Positions 37,421 to 47,203 of a DNA stretch of 64,000 nt are shown piece after piece; the stretch's first letter is position 1, and each line of letters begins with the position of its first letter. Location: contig JADJRI010000008.1 of NCBI GenBank assembly GCA_016712275.1, positions 1 to 64,000 of the forward strand, read 5' to 3'. The notes below the pieces were generated by a model that was not told where the DNA came from, did no database searches, and was given only the letters and a program-made list of their open reading frames with translations. The translations under genes and the position numbers were made by a program. The DNA comes from Planctomycetota bacterium (lineage in GTDB: Bacteria; Planctomycetota; Phycisphaerae; UBA1845; UTPLA1).

Positions 37421-37495
37421 AAAAAACGAGCCGGAAACGTCAGCGACCGGTCGAATGCGGCATGGCCCTCCTCGGGCGCTGACGCCTCCGGCTCG
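37421..37495 (-). terminator. Strong hairpin plus U-run between sigma and anti-sigma genes
   Basis: Nineteen-base arms (37477-37495 and 37427-37445 with two wobble mismatches) enclose about thirty bases; on the reverse strand six U follow immediately. It should end or attenuate transcription between the ECF sigma gene and the three genes after it. The arm sequence (GAGCCGGAGGCGTCAGCG) also looks like a dispersed intergenic repeat. Confidence 0.65.
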
Positions 37496-37551
37496 TTTTG
37501 AGAGTGTTTCCGCCTTATCACCTTTTACGCGAAGGGCCAATAACGCTGTCG

Positions 37552-38118
37552 TCAATCAGGCTGAACGCCAAAGTACCGCCGGGCGGCCGGGTCGTCGCGG
37601 AGAGCGGCGAGGGCGTGGTGCAGGCGTGATTTGACCGTCCCCTCCGGGATTTTGAGCATCGCGGCAATCTCGTCGTTCGAGTGACCATCTACATAGCGCA
37701 TGACCAGCGCTTCGCGCTGGGCAGGCGGCAGTTTCGCCAACACAACCGCGAGATCGCCGGCCGCGCCGACTTGCTCGGGCGGAGGGTGGCAGAGGTCGAG
37801 ATCTTCAAGCGAAATGGTGTCGCCAAGCGGCCGACGCCTGCGAATAAGCGATACGGCCACACTGCGCGTCACCGGATAAAGATAAGTCGTCACTTTTCCA
37901 TCGAGCCGCAAATGCGGGGCCTTTCGTGCGAGGTGCAGAAACACCTCCTGCAAGACATCGAGCGCGTCGGCGTGGCTGCCGGTAAAGCGCATCGCCATGG
38001 CCGCCACCCAGTCGCGGTATCGGCCGTAAAGCGTTTCAAACGCCGAGTGGTCGCCGCGATTGATGGCGGCGAAGAGTTCGGCGTCATTTCGATGGTCGAT
38101 GGTCGGCGGCTCGCCCAT
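37552..38118 (-). CDS. ECF RNA polymerase sigma factor
   Basis: A 188-residue ECF sigma factor. Region 2 is visible as FAAINRGDHSAFETLYGRYRD and DALDVLQEVFLHLARK, region 4 as LAKLPPAQREALVMRYVDGHSNDEIAAMLKIPEGTVKSRLHHAL. Length and spacing are normal. It is the first gene of the cluster with a dockerin-like membrane protein, a cohesin-like protein and a VIT/VWA lipoprotein, which are its likely targets. Confidence 0.9.
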   Translation of the reverse strand: MGEPPTIDHRNDAELFAAINRGDHSAFETLYGRYRDWVAAMAMRFTGSHADALDVLQEVFLHLARKAPHLRLDGKVTTYLYPVTRSVAVSLIRRRRPLGDTISLEDLDLCHPPPEQVGAAGDLAVVLAKLPPAQREALVMRYVDGHSNDEIAAMLKIPEGTVKSRLHHALAALRDDPAARRYFGVQPD

Positions 38119-38323
38119 GCCCCCATGCTACGACGCCGACATGGCCGGAGACAACTGCTCGATGAGAGCTGTCGCATTTTGTTGAATCAGTCTCCACCGC
38201 AAATTGTTCGCCTTCGTCCTGTGTCCCGTCCATCTCTCCCGCCCGCCGCCGGACGCACAAAACCCGCTTCCCGCGATCCTCCGCCAAATCGCATTCCCGC
38301 GCACCGCCCCGCCGCGATAAGCT

Positions 38324-39952
38324 ATGCGGCGCATGCATCGCGATTCGCAAAAACCCGAATCCCCCGGTCGCCGTCGCCTCGTCGTCGCACTGCTGGCGGC
38401 CCTCGCGGCCTTCATCTGCCACGATGGCGACATCGACGGCCCCCTCGATCTCTACCACGAGGGCGAGCGGCTCGCCCAGATCGACCGCATCGACGCCGGG
38501 GCCATGCCCTATCTCGATGTTCACGTTCCCCACGGCCTCGGCGAGGATGTGCTCAAACCGCTCCTCGCCCGCCGCCTTTTTGGTGACAGTGTCGCGGCAC
38601 TCAGAACGCTCGGCCAGAACAGCTATTTCTACCGCGGCTTTCTGCCCCCGCTGGCCGCCGCCGCAATCGTCCTCGCCGCCGGCATGCTCACCCGGTCGAT
38701 CGCCGGCGCCGCAATCGCCTGCGCCGTCGTTTGCCTGTCGCTTTACGAAGTTTCCGAGCGGCAGGCGCCCGGCCTCATCGGCATCGCCTGCCTCGCGGGC
38801 TATCTGCATTCGCGCCGAGCGCGCTGGCTCTTCGCCGCCGGCCTGACAGCGGCCGCCGGCTTGGTCTATAGCTTTGAAGTCGGGCTCTACCTTTTGGCCA
38901 TCGCGGCGCTCTGGATTCCCATTGATGCCATTTTGCGTCGAAATGCAAAACCGACGTGCGGCCGTGCTTGGACGCGGTCCACGGCGACCTTTGCGGCCGG
39001 CCTGCTCGCCGGGCTGTCGCCCCTCGTGATCTGGGCCCTTGTGCGCGGGGTGGCCGGCGGCGTGGTGTCAACCCTGTATCACCAGCTCTTTCTCAGGACG
39101 CAACTGTACCCGTCGAGCTATCCAACGCCGAACTGGGTCGCCGATCAGCCGCTGTCGGCCAATCTGCTCGTCAACGGCGGAGTCCTTCTGCTGTTCTATG
39201 CCATACCCATTGCATACAGCGCCGCCCTCATGACCGTCTGGCGGTGGAAAATCGACGCGACACGCCGGTCGGCATTGGCATTGGCCGCGCTCACCGGGTT
39301 GGTTTTCTGGGGAACCGTCATCGGCCGGCCGGACTTGTGGCACCTGGCCTATGCCATGGCCGGCTTCATCCCCTTTGTGGCGACGGCCTTCGTCTGCCTT
39401 CGCGACGCACGATCCAATCGTGCCCTACGAGCCGCATCCGCCGGCCTGCTCCTTCTCATCGTCACGGCCGCCATTCAATTCGGCCAGTTCGGCGCCATCG
39501 GCCGCAACGTATTTCAAGTTTCGTCGTCGCTCCTGCCGGCCCATCTCCGCACTCATCGCGCTCAACTCCGGTCAAGCACCATCCCGCGGCTGCGTGGCCT
39601 GAGAATTCCGATGCAGCAGGCCGACTTTCTCGAGTCCCTCGTCGGCTACATCCAGCGGCACACGGAACCGAACGACTACATTCTCGATCTCAGCGATCAG
39701 GGACTTCTCTATTACCTGGCCGAACGAAAGTGCCCGACGCGCTATGCATTCGTCAACTATGTCGGCACGCCACAGCTTCGAAAGGAAATGGTCGATGAGA
39801 TGACCCGCTCCGGCCGCTTGCCGGTCTATGTGATTCGATTCGCCACCGATCAAAGCACGCCCGATGCCCTCGGTGAATTCGTCGATCGGTACTTCAAGAA
39901 GGAAGCGCAGATCGGCTCTGTTGTCCTGATGCGTAGGCTGCCATCCAACTAG
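38324..39952 (+). CDS. Polytopic membrane protein, glycosyltransferase-like
   Basis: A 542-residue protein with about ten membrane segments and a soluble C-terminal part of about 130 residues (FLESLVGYIQRHTEPNDYILDLSDQGLLYYLAERKCPTRY). The acidic loop after the first segment (HDGDIDGPLDLYHEGERLA) is placed like the catalytic Asp loop of GT-C lipid-linked sugar transferases such as ArnT/PMT. No closer assignment is possible. It stands alone, divergent from the sigma gene. Confidence 0.6.
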   Translation: MRRMHRDSQKPESPGRRRLVVALLAALAAFICHDGDIDGPLDLYHEGERLAQIDRIDAGAMPYLDVHVPHGLGEDVLKPLLARRLFGDSVAALRTLGQNSYFYRGFLPPLAAAAIVLAAGMLTRSIAGAAIACAVVCLSLYEVSERQAPGLIGIACLAGYLHSRRARWLFAAGLTAAAGLVYSFEVGLYLLAIAALWIPIDAILRRNAKPTCGRAWTRSTATFAAGLLAGLSPLVIWALVRGVAGGVVSTLYHQLFLRTQLYPSSYPTPNWVADQPLSANLLVNGGVLLLFYAIPIAYSAALMTVWRWKIDATRRSALALAALTGLVFWGTVIGRPDLWHLAYAMAGFIPFVATAFVCLRDARSNRALRAASAGLLLLIVTAAIQFGQFGAIGRNVFQVSSSLLPAHLRTHRAQLRSSTIPRLRGLRIPMQQADFLESLVGYIQRHTEPNDYILDLSDQGLLYYLAERKCPTRYAFVNYVGTPQLRKEMVDEMTRSGRLPVYVIRFATDQSTPDALGEFVDRYFKKEAQIGSVVLMRRLPSN

Positions 39953-40138
39953 AATCGCCACTGTGATTAACATGCGGTTTTAGCGAACAATGGCGATCCA
40001 GATTGCGTTAGGAGAGGCCGGACCGCCGAATATCGGTGAGATTTCGCCCACCCAAAATTCGACATTCGGGCGGCGAATTGGCTATCATGTAAGTGGAAAC
40101 CAACGTCCAGATTTGCCAAACATCTGCCGGAGATTCAC

Positions 40139-41462
40139 ATGACACAAAATCGTCGCCGATTTCAATTCGCTTTGCTTGCCGTCGCCGTCGCGGCCTCACT
40201 CATCTCTGCCTCGCTGCTTGTTGCCAAGCCGGGCGACAAAGCGAAGCGGCAAAAAAAATCAACCGAATCGGCCGGACTCAAAATCCTGCACCTCACCGGC
40301 ACGCCAAAGGAGCGCGGCATGACTCATGGCCGACGATTTGCCAGGGAGATCATCCGCCTCATCGACGCCTTTATCAAAGCCGAAAAACTCAGCGGCGGCC
40401 CGGATCGCTACGAAGCGACCCTTGGCCGCGTCGGCCGGACCATGACCATCCCGCCGGTCTACATGGAAGAGATGGAGGGCATCTTCGAAGGCGTGAATTC
40501 AAAAACCGGCGGCAAGATGTTGATTCCTTCGATCAAGAGAAACCTGAAGCTCGAGGACATCGTGGCCATGAATGCGATCGCCGATTCGGTCGGCTTCGGC
40601 TGCTCGTCCTTCGGTGCATGGGGGCCGCTGACGAAAAATGGCGACACCATTGTGGCACGCAATCTCGATTGGCACTACCTGCCCGACATGGCAAAGCACC
40701 AGATCATCATCGTGCAGACACCCGACGAGGAAAACAGTCGCGCCGGCTGGGCCGGCATTTCCTGGCCGGGCCAGATCGGCTGCTACACCGGAATGAATGC
40801 CGATGGCGTCACCGTCTGTATGCATGATGTCTACACCGGCCCGCCCGACCAGCAGTCCGGCTTCACCCCGCGTTCGCTCATTCTGCGGGAGGCCATCGAA
40901 AAGGCCCATGCCGCCACGGCCGATCGCGATATTCTCGATGTCCTGAAGAATCACACGGTGGCCGTCGGCAACAACATACCGGTCGGCGTTCCTTTCACGG
41001 ATTCGGCAAAATCGCCGCCGTTCATGGTTTTTGAATATGACGGACGCAAGAGTCTGGGCGGTGGCGTGGCACTGCGACGGGCGGAAAACATGAAAAAGGC
41101 CGGCAATTCGCTGGTGAACGGGCCCGGCGGCTGCATCTTCCAAGTTCTTTGACCTTTGCACAAATCACTATTGCCTGCGCACGCCGCCACAGAAATGCGG
41201 GCGATTTGAAAAACTGGCAAAGGCGCTGACCGAGCAAAGCGAGCATGACAGGCCGTTCGACGCTGTCGAAGCCGGGAAAATACTCGGCAAAGCGGCCGTC
41301 ACGCCGACGCAGGAGGTGGAGGGCATTCTCACCTACCACTCGGTCGTCTTCGAGCCGAACCGCCGCACGATGCGCGTCGCGTTCTGCAGAGATGGGAAGC
41401 CCGCGACAAATTTCAAATGGAAAAGCGTGAACGTCAGGAAACTGCTCGACAAACGCAACTGA
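40139..41462 (+). CDS. C45-family autoproteolytic acyltransferase/hydrolase (frameshift)
   Basis: About 440 residues with one break near 41140. A signal peptide (FALLAVAVAASLISASLLVA) sends it out of the cytoplasm. The nucleophile is expected at Cys155 in VGFGCSSFGAWG, where proteins of this Ntn-hydrolase family cut themselves; NGDTIVARNLDWHY follows and is a family mark. After the break the frame gives the C-terminal part (ILTYHSVVFEPNRRTMRVAF). Homologues act on acyl amides such as penicillin-type or N-acyl amino acid substrates; the substrate here is unknown. Confidence 0.8.
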
Positions 41463-41494
41463 TTTGCTTATGACTCCCTCAGGCGACGACACGC

Positions 41495-42406
41495 TTGAAC
41501 GATCGAGCCGAAGAACCGGACCCGCGAATGAAACAGCGTCTGATTTACGGCACGATCCTGATCGCCACCCTTCTGGCACTCATTTATGTTGACGAGCGAC
41601 TTGTCTCGAGACCGTACAACGGAATCCTTGTCACCGGCGTTGTCCTGATTCTCGCAATTCTCGCCTCACGGGAAATGGCATTGCTCGTCCGCTCGGCCGG
41701 CCATGAGCCGCTCGCGGCATGGGCGGTTGTGTCCAGCGCGGCGCTTGTACTCATTCCTTTTCTCGACGCCAATGCCGATCCCGACCAGCCGCTCTTGAAT
41801 GACTGGCACGCCACCGTCGCAGCCCTCGTCATCGCATTTCTGGGTTCGGCCGCCGGCGCGGCCACGCGAAAGAAAACGGACGGCGCCATCGCCGCCATCG
41901 GCACCACCCTGCTGGCCATTATCTACGTCGGCCTCCTGGCTTCGTTTCTAGTGCGCATTCGGGTCTTTGGCCCGCCGGGCGCTTCGTGGCTGCTGCTCTA
42001 CTACATCGGTGTTGTGAAATTCTGCGATATGGGCGCATATTTCACCGGTCGAGCCATCGGCAAGACCAAACTCATCGAATGGCTCAGCCCGAAGAAGACA
42101 ATCGAGGGCCTCGTCGGCGGCGTGACCGCTTCTGTCGTCGTGGCCGTCGCCATCCCAATGATTGTCAAAGCTGTCGCGGACGAAGGCTCGCTCTACCCGG
42201 CCATGTTCCCATCGACGGGAAAGGCCGCTCTTTTCGGTATCGCCATGGCACTGGTAGGCCACGCGGGCGATCTGCTCGAATCGCTTTTCAAGCGCGACGC
42301 AAAGGCGAAGGATTCGGCGGCGGCGGTTCCGGCATTTGGCGGCGTCTTGGACATCATCGATTCCCCCCTACTTACCGCTCCACTTGCGTATTGGATGTTG
42401 CTATGA
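41495..42406 (+). CDS. cdsA: Phosphatidate cytidylyltransferase
   Basis: A 303-residue membrane enzyme that makes CDP-diacylglycerol for phospholipid synthesis. About seven membrane segments precede the signature GKTKLIEWLSPKKTIEGLVGG near residue 188 and the C-terminal GHAGDLLESLFKRDAKAKDS to FGGVLDIIDS. The start is a TTG; an ATG twelve codons later is an alternative. Intact. Confidence 0.92.
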   Translation: MNDRAEEPDPRMKQRLIYGTILIATLLALIYVDERLVSRPYNGILVTGVVLILAILASREMALLVRSAGHEPLAAWAVVSSAALVLIPFLDANADPDQPLLNDWHATVAALVIAFLGSAAGAATRKKTDGAIAAIGTTLLAIIYVGLLASFLVRIRVFGPPGASWLLLYYIGVVKFCDMGAYFTGRAIGKTKLIEWLSPKKTIEGLVGGVTASVVVAVAIPMIVKAVADEGSLYPAMFPSTGKAALFGIAMALVGHAGDLLESLFKRDAKAKDSAAAVPAFGGVLDIIDSPLLTAPLAYWMLL

Positions 42407-42640
42407 TTCCTGCCATGGACGACGCCGTGAGAACTGCAGGGGCCGCATGCGCCTGGGAGCCATTCATCTGTATTGAGCAATATCAAAATAGGTCTCATAA
42501 GACATTCGTGAGTTATCAGCGTTTTGTCGTCCCAAGTCCGGTCGAAGATGATGGATGGGGGGCTGGTTTGCGATAATTGGAATGGAGTCCGATGTTCCGT
42601 GGCGGCCCGAGCGCCGCACGGGGGAAATGCGAGGGAGTGC

Positions 42641-43669
42641 TTGAAGCGACGATACCGCAAGGCCCGTCGGGAACAAGTTTCGTATCGTTTCCCGCTACGG
42701 CCGACGCAACTTCAGCAAAGGGAAACTGAAATCCACGAAATCACCATCACATTAAACGGAAGCCATGACGAACACATGCAAATTCTCGGTCCCGGCGACC
42801 AGAACCTTCGCACCATTCGCGAAGCCCTGGGCGTGCGGATTTTTGCGCGCGGACCGAATCTGAAAATCTCGGGCGATGCCGCGGCCGTCGGAAAGGCTGC
42901 CGCCGTTTTCGAGGAATTGCAGGCCCGACTCAAGCAACAATCCCATCTGACGGCCGACGACGTGGGCGATGCGCTCGCCCGCATGAACACCGCGCCGAAC
43001 GACGCGCCGGACCTGATCGAGGTATTTCGGCGCACGGCCGCCGTTAAGCCGCGCACCGACGGCCAGAAAGAATACGTCCGTGCGATGCTTGAAAACGATC
43101 TATGCGTCTGCGTTGGCCCGGCCGGCACCGGCAAGACCTATCTGGCGGTCGCTGTTGCGTTGGGGCTGCTGAAAGCGGGCAAGATCAAGCGCATTGTGCT
43201 GGCGCGCCCCGCGGTCGAGGCGGGCGAAAAGCTCGGCTATCTGCCGGGTGACATGCAGGCGAAGGTGAACCCGTATCTGCGACCGCTGTTCGACGCCATG
43301 AACGACATGATGGATTTCGACCAGATCAAGCGGTTCGTCATGAATGATGTCATCGAGGTGTCACCCCTGGCGTACATGCGCGGGCGAACGCTGAACAATT
43401 CGGTCATCATTCTCGACGAAGCTCAGAACGCCACGCCCCAGCAAATGCTGATGTTCCTGACGCGGCTAGGCCATCACAGCAAAATGATCATCACCGGGGA
43501 CGAAAGCCAGTCCGACCTCGAAGGCCGTCAGAAGAGCGGCCTGAACGACGCGGTGCGCCGATTGACCGGCCTGGAAGGCATCGCGGTCCTGAGGCTGTCG
43601 AACGAGGACATCGTGCGACACAGGCTTGTCACCAAGATCGTGCATGCGTACAAGGACGAAGCGCAGTAA
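42641..43669 (+). CDS. PhoH-like ATPase
   Basis: PhoH family P-loop protein, linked to RNA metabolism and ribosome function (YbeZ-type). An N-terminal KH-like part (MQILGPGDQNLRTIREALGVRIFARG) is followed by Walker A CVGPAGTGKTYLAVAVAL and the blocks LARPAVEAGEKLGYLPGD and IILDEAQNATPQQM (Walker B), then ITGDESQSDLEGRQKSGL. I chose a TTG with a GGGAG site as start because longer frames add a low-complexity head not seen in the family; the exact start is uncertain. Confidence 0.88.
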   Translation: MKRRYRKARREQVSYRFPLRPTQLQQRETEIHEITITLNGSHDEHMQILGPGDQNLRTIREALGVRIFARGPNLKISGDAAAVGKAAAVFEELQARLKQQSHLTADDVGDALARMNTAPNDAPDLIEVFRRTAAVKPRTDGQKEYVRAMLENDLCVCVGPAGTGKTYLAVAVALGLLKAGKIKRIVLARPAVEAGEKLGYLPGDMQAKVNPYLRPLFDAMNDMMDFDQIKRFVMNDVIEVSPLAYMRGRTLNNSVIILDEAQNATPQQMLMFLTRLGHHSKMIITGDESQSDLEGRQKSGLNDAVRRLTGLEGIAVLRLSNEDIVRHRLVTKIVHAYKDEAQ

Positions 43670-43777
43670 CTCCCGCCCCATGTGAATGGATTCATGATTC
43701 CGCGGCGCGCAGTTTATGCGCTGGACCCACGGACCCATGCGAGCGGGTGCAATCGCAATTCGCGATCGAACCGACGC

Positions 43778-44002
43778 TTACAGTCGCCGCGTGATGCGGC
43801 CGCGATTCAAATCGTAGGGGCTGATTTCGACCCGAACGCGATCGCCGGGCAGAATACGAATGAAGTTCTTTCGCAGGCGACCCGAGATGTGCCCGAGAAC
43901 CTGGTGCTTCTTGCCTTCGTGGTCAAACTCCAGTCGGAACATTGTGTTGGGCAGGGCTTGAACCACATCGGCTTCGACTTCGATGACATCGGTACTGGCC
44001 AT
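43778..44002 (-). CDS. infA: Translation initiation factor IF-1
   Basis: A 74-residue OB-fold protein that binds the ribosomal A site during initiation. Family blocks are IEVEADVVQALPNTMFRLEF, HQVLGHISGRLRKNFIRILPGDRVRVEISPYDLNRGRITRR. Length is exactly that of bacterial IF-1. It is convergent with the phoH gene. A longer frame upstream is not used by the family. Confidence 0.96.
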   Translation of the reverse strand: MASTDVIEVEADVVQALPNTMFRLEFDHEGKKHQVLGHISGRLRKNFIRILPGDRVRVEISPYDLNRGRITRRL

Positions 44003-44258
44003 ACGTTCTACGAACGATTCTCCTTTCGGGGCGATCTTCAGAGGCCCCATTGCGCGGCAATTGCCGTTACTTCGTGTATCGACAGGCTTTAGGCCAATCG
44101 GCGAGCCCCTCATTCTATCGAGCCGTGCAATTTCAAACAAGGTTGTACTTCGAAATCGCAGCCATCGAACTGCGTTGACATCCCTTTAGGAGACGGTTAG
44201 CGTCATTTAGTGATAAAGCCGTATCTGTAGGATTGATAGTCACTTGCGAGGCAATTCG

Positions 44259-44621
44259 ATGTTCATTCCCGTTCTTCGCAGAACCCTGTTTCTGGGCCTC
44301 TGGTGTGCAGTCACTGCCGTTGCAACGGGCTGCAGTTCTTCAATTGTCGGCGCCTATGATGGCGGCACCATGGCCGAGGGTTCGCAGTTTCACATCGCCC
44401 GCGCCACGTTCAAGGATGACAATACATTCACGGCCTACGCCAAACGACCGGGGGCCGAAGGCCAGGTCATGAACGGAAGCTACACCTTTGACGGATTCAA
44501 ACTGAAGTTGAAACAGGCCGGCAAACCGGAGCGGGCCTATGGCGCGACATACAACATGTTCGGGCGTTCGTTGCAGATTTCCGGTGAAAACGGGGCGAAA
44601 CAAACCCTCAAGAAAATGTGA
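44259..44621 (+). CDS. Small lipoprotein
   Basis: A 120-residue protein with signal peptide and lipobox (LFLGLWCAVTAVATGC) and a single beta-rich domain (ARATFKDDNTFTAYAKRPG, MNGSYTFDGFKLKLKQ, LQISGENGAKQTL). It looks like the small lipocalin-type lipoproteins (copper-resistance/META-like) but I cannot assign it. GAGG precedes the ATG at the proper distance. Confidence 0.65.
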   Translation: MFIPVLRRTLFLGLWCAVTAVATGCSSSIVGAYDGGTMAEGSQFHIARATFKDDNTFTAYAKRPGAEGQVMNGSYTFDGFKLKLKQAGKPERAYGATYNMFGRSLQISGENGAKQTLKKM

Positions 44622-44717
44622 CATGGCATGAGGGAAAATCTCCGCCACTGCCATCGCACTGACCAATGGCCATAACCCCGGCGCAGAATCCACGATCAGT
44701 TTGTTTCGGAAAAAAGA

Positions 44718-45380
44718 CTAATCGGCCGAGCTGTCGCCGTCATCGTCCTGCATCGATTGCATTCTGGCGCGGCGTTCCTTAGTGCCTTCGCATTCGAGAC
44801 AACGCAGAGCGAACGGCAAGACTTCCAGTCGCTTTCGCGGAATGAGCTTGTTGCAATCGGCGCAGATGCCGTAAGTGCCATCGTCCGTTCGCTTGATCGC
44901 GGCCTCGATATCCTCGATCTGGGCTGCTTCGATTTGCATGAGCCCCATGGCCAATTCATCTTCGAAGCCGCCCGACGCACGATCGCTGACATCGGCCATG
45001 CCCGTCTCTTTCTCGGCAAGCTGCGCCTGCGTATTGTGCATGACAGACCGAAGTTGATTGCGCTGCGTGACGAGCGCTTCGCGAATTGTATTGAGCAATT
45101 CGGGATCGATAGCCACTTTGGGTGGTTTTGAGGCGACAGTTTTCGTCGCCTTTGCGGCGGATTTTGACGCGGTATCCCCGGATTTGGAAGCAGAAGACGG
45201 TTTTTTCGTTTTTTCCATTTTTGCAGATTTCTTAGCCGCCGGCGGCCTTGTCGGCGCTGCCTTGGCGGAGGGTTTCCTGGGGGACTTGGCGGACTTTCCG
45301 GACGACGCCGATTTTGAGGACTTCTTGGCAGCCGAAGCCGAAGCCTTTGTACTCGTCTTCGTTTTGCGTGAGGCAGCCAT
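44718..45380 (-). CDS. DksA/TraR-type zinc-finger protein with histone-H1-like N-terminus
   Basis: A 220-residue protein. Residues 1-90 are almost only Lys, Ala, Ser and Pro, like bacterial histone H1-like or AlgP tails. The second half is a DksA/TraR unit: a coiled coil (ALVTQRNQLRSVMHNTQAQLAEKE, MGLMQIEAAQIEDIEAAIKR) and a C4 zinc finger (GICADCNKLIPRKRLEVLPFALRCLECE). DksA-like proteins act on RNA polymerase; the basic tail may hold it to DNA. The start is set by GAGG before MAASRK; longer upstream sequence is not coding. Confidence 0.85.
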   Translation of the reverse strand: MAASRKTKTSTKASASAAKKSSKSASSGKSAKSPRKPSAKAAPTRPPAAKKSAKMEKTKKPSSASKSGDTASKSAAKATKTVASKPPKVAIDPELLNTIREALVTQRNQLRSVMHNTQAQLAEKETGMADVSDRASGGFEDELAMGLMQIEAAQIEDIEAAIKRTDDGTYGICADCNKLIPRKRLEVLPFALRCLECEGTKERRARMQSMQDDDGDSSAD

Positions 45381-45607
45381 GAAAGACCTCGCAATTTGAT
45401 CACCCGCAGACCGGACTCCCGCCAGTTTGCCGGGCGACCCCGTTAGCCGGTTCGCCGGAAGCGGCAACAGGATTATAGTTTCGGGGTAACAAGTCAAGTC
45501 GTTTATCGGTTTTATGCGCGAATAAAACAAAATTCCACCGGATTTCATCCCGGGGCCGGCCGGGCGCGGACTTGACTGCCCGGTGCGTGCCACGGAAGCT
45601 TGACGCA

Positions 45608-46518
45608 ATGGCTTCCCAGGCGGCGATTCGAACGATTGACATCCCCGGCAGGCCCGCGCGGCGCGGAAAAGTACGCGACGTGTTTGACCTTGGCGATCGG
45701 CTTCTCATCGTCGCGTCCGATCGGCTCAGCGCGTTTGACTGCGTGCTGCCCGATCCGATTCCGCACAAAGGCCGCGTCCTGACAGGCATGTCCAAATTCT
45801 GGTTTGATCGATTCACGGGCAAGTATACGCATCATCTTATTGAGGTTGTGGAAGACCGCGCACCGGCGGGGTTCGAATCGATCGTCGAAGTGCTTCGGGG
45901 GCGGTCGATGATCTGCCGCAAGGCCAAGGTGGTGCCGATCGAATGCGTCGCCCGGGGCTACCTCGCGGGGAGCGGCTGGAAGGAATATCAGGCGGGCGGT
46001 TCGATTTGCGGAATTCAATTGCTGCGCGGCCTTCGACAATGCGATAAGCTGCCGGAGCCGATCTTCACGCCGGCCACCAAGGCTGAGACGGGGCACGATG
46101 AGAATGTCTCGTTCGACGAATCGTGCCGAATTGTCGGCACCGAAATGATGACGCGCTTGCGCGAGCTGAGGCTGAGCATTTACCGCGATGCGTCGGCCTA
46201 TCTGGAAACGCGCGGCATCATCCTCGCGGACACGAAGTTCGAATTCGGCATGACGGACGATGGGCTGATTCTCATCGACGAAGTGTTGACGCCGGACTCA
46301 AGCCGCCTGTGGCCGGCAGACAACTATGTGCCCGGCCGCGATCAGGAGAGCTACGACAAGCAGTATGTGCGGAATTACTTGCAGGGGCTGTGCGACGCGG
46401 GGAAGTGGGACAAAACGGACCCCGCGCGACATTGCCGCCCGAAGTGATTGAAGCGACGAGCAAGCGCTACCTCGAAGCATTCGAGCGAGTGACAGGCAAG
46501 CAACTATCTGTCGATTAG
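45608..46518 (+). CDS. purC: SAICAR synthetase (frameshift near the end)
   Basis: Purine biosynthesis enzyme that joins aspartate to CAIR using ATP. The signature blocks are RRGKVRDVFDLGDRLLIVASDRLSAFDCVLPD, ECVARGYLAGSGWKEY, ATKAETGHDENVSF and LIDEVLTPDSSRLWPADNY. The last 24 residues (PPEVIEATSKRYLEAFERVTG) are in another frame after a break near 46435. As the enzyme is central, a sequencing error is likely. The start follows a GGAAG site. Confidence 0.92.
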
Positions 46519-46559
46519 CGTCAGTAGAATCAGTCGCGACATGCTGACTGCGGTCGACG

Positions 46560-47057
46560 CTACGCCCCTTGCATTGCAATCGCGAATTCCAATTCCATCG
46601 AACCGTCGGACGGCAGAGCGCGCCATTGTTCCCAAAGCGACGATAGCGTCGAGCGAATCCGGGCGATTCGCTCTTTTCCCAAGGGGGCCAAAGGCTCTAC
46701 GACCTTTCGACCGGTCGACATCGCTTTGGCCAATTCCAAATCGAAATCCGCGTACGGCTGTCCGTTGAGCAGCTCGGTTTGCAACAGGCCGACGATGAAT
46801 TCGGTATGGACAGCTTCGAGAGGAAGGTCGAGCTTCTGTGCCGCGCCGGCGACATTGAATTCTTCGATGTTCATGCCACCGGCGACGAGGCCGTAGAAGG
46901 CGCGACTGTATCCGAGTGTCGTTTCAACGGCGTAGTGGGCGAGGTCGTGCTGTGGACCGACGGTGATTTCGGCGATGGTTTGCGAGCCGTCGGGGCGCGT
47001 GCAAATCAGGAGCGGAAGCTTGCCGGGGCGTTTGGTCAGACGGATAAACAGAGTCAT
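46560..47057 (-). CDS. Hypothetical protein
   Basis: A 165-residue soluble protein (FIRLTKRPGKLPLLICTRPDG, GPQHDLAHYAVETTLGYSRAFYGLVAGG, VVEPLAPLGKERIARIRSTL). The HDLAHYAVE run recalls a metal-binding helix, but I do not recognise a family. It is convergent with purC. The start at MTLFIRL is chosen because the residues before it are not conserved-looking. Confidence 0.5.
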   Translation of the reverse strand: MTLFIRLTKRPGKLPLLICTRPDGSQTIAEITVGPQHDLAHYAVETTLGYSRAFYGLVAGGMNIEEFNVAGAAQKLDLPLEAVHTEFIVGLLQTELLNGQPYADFDLELAKAMSTGRKVVEPLAPLGKERIARIRSTLSSLWEQWRALPSDGSMELEFAIAMQGA

Positions 47058-47089
47058 CGATGATTCACACTTCGCTTGACGATGCATTC

Positions 47090-47203
47090 AGAGCCGCCCC
47101 GTCCCGGGGCGACGAATGAATGTGCTTCGGGCTGAGATAAACACGGCTACTAACTCATCGGCATATGCCGATGCGGATTTGTCGGGCTGGGACAGCCCGG
47201 CTC
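47090..47203. repeat. REP element, left copy flanking the transposase
   Basis: Contains AGAGCCGCCCC...GGGGCGACGAATG and, about sixty bases later, CGGGCTGGGACAGCCCGGCTC. Both blocks are repeated, closer together, on the far side of the transposase gene. The second block runs into the last codons of that gene. Confidence 0.8.
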
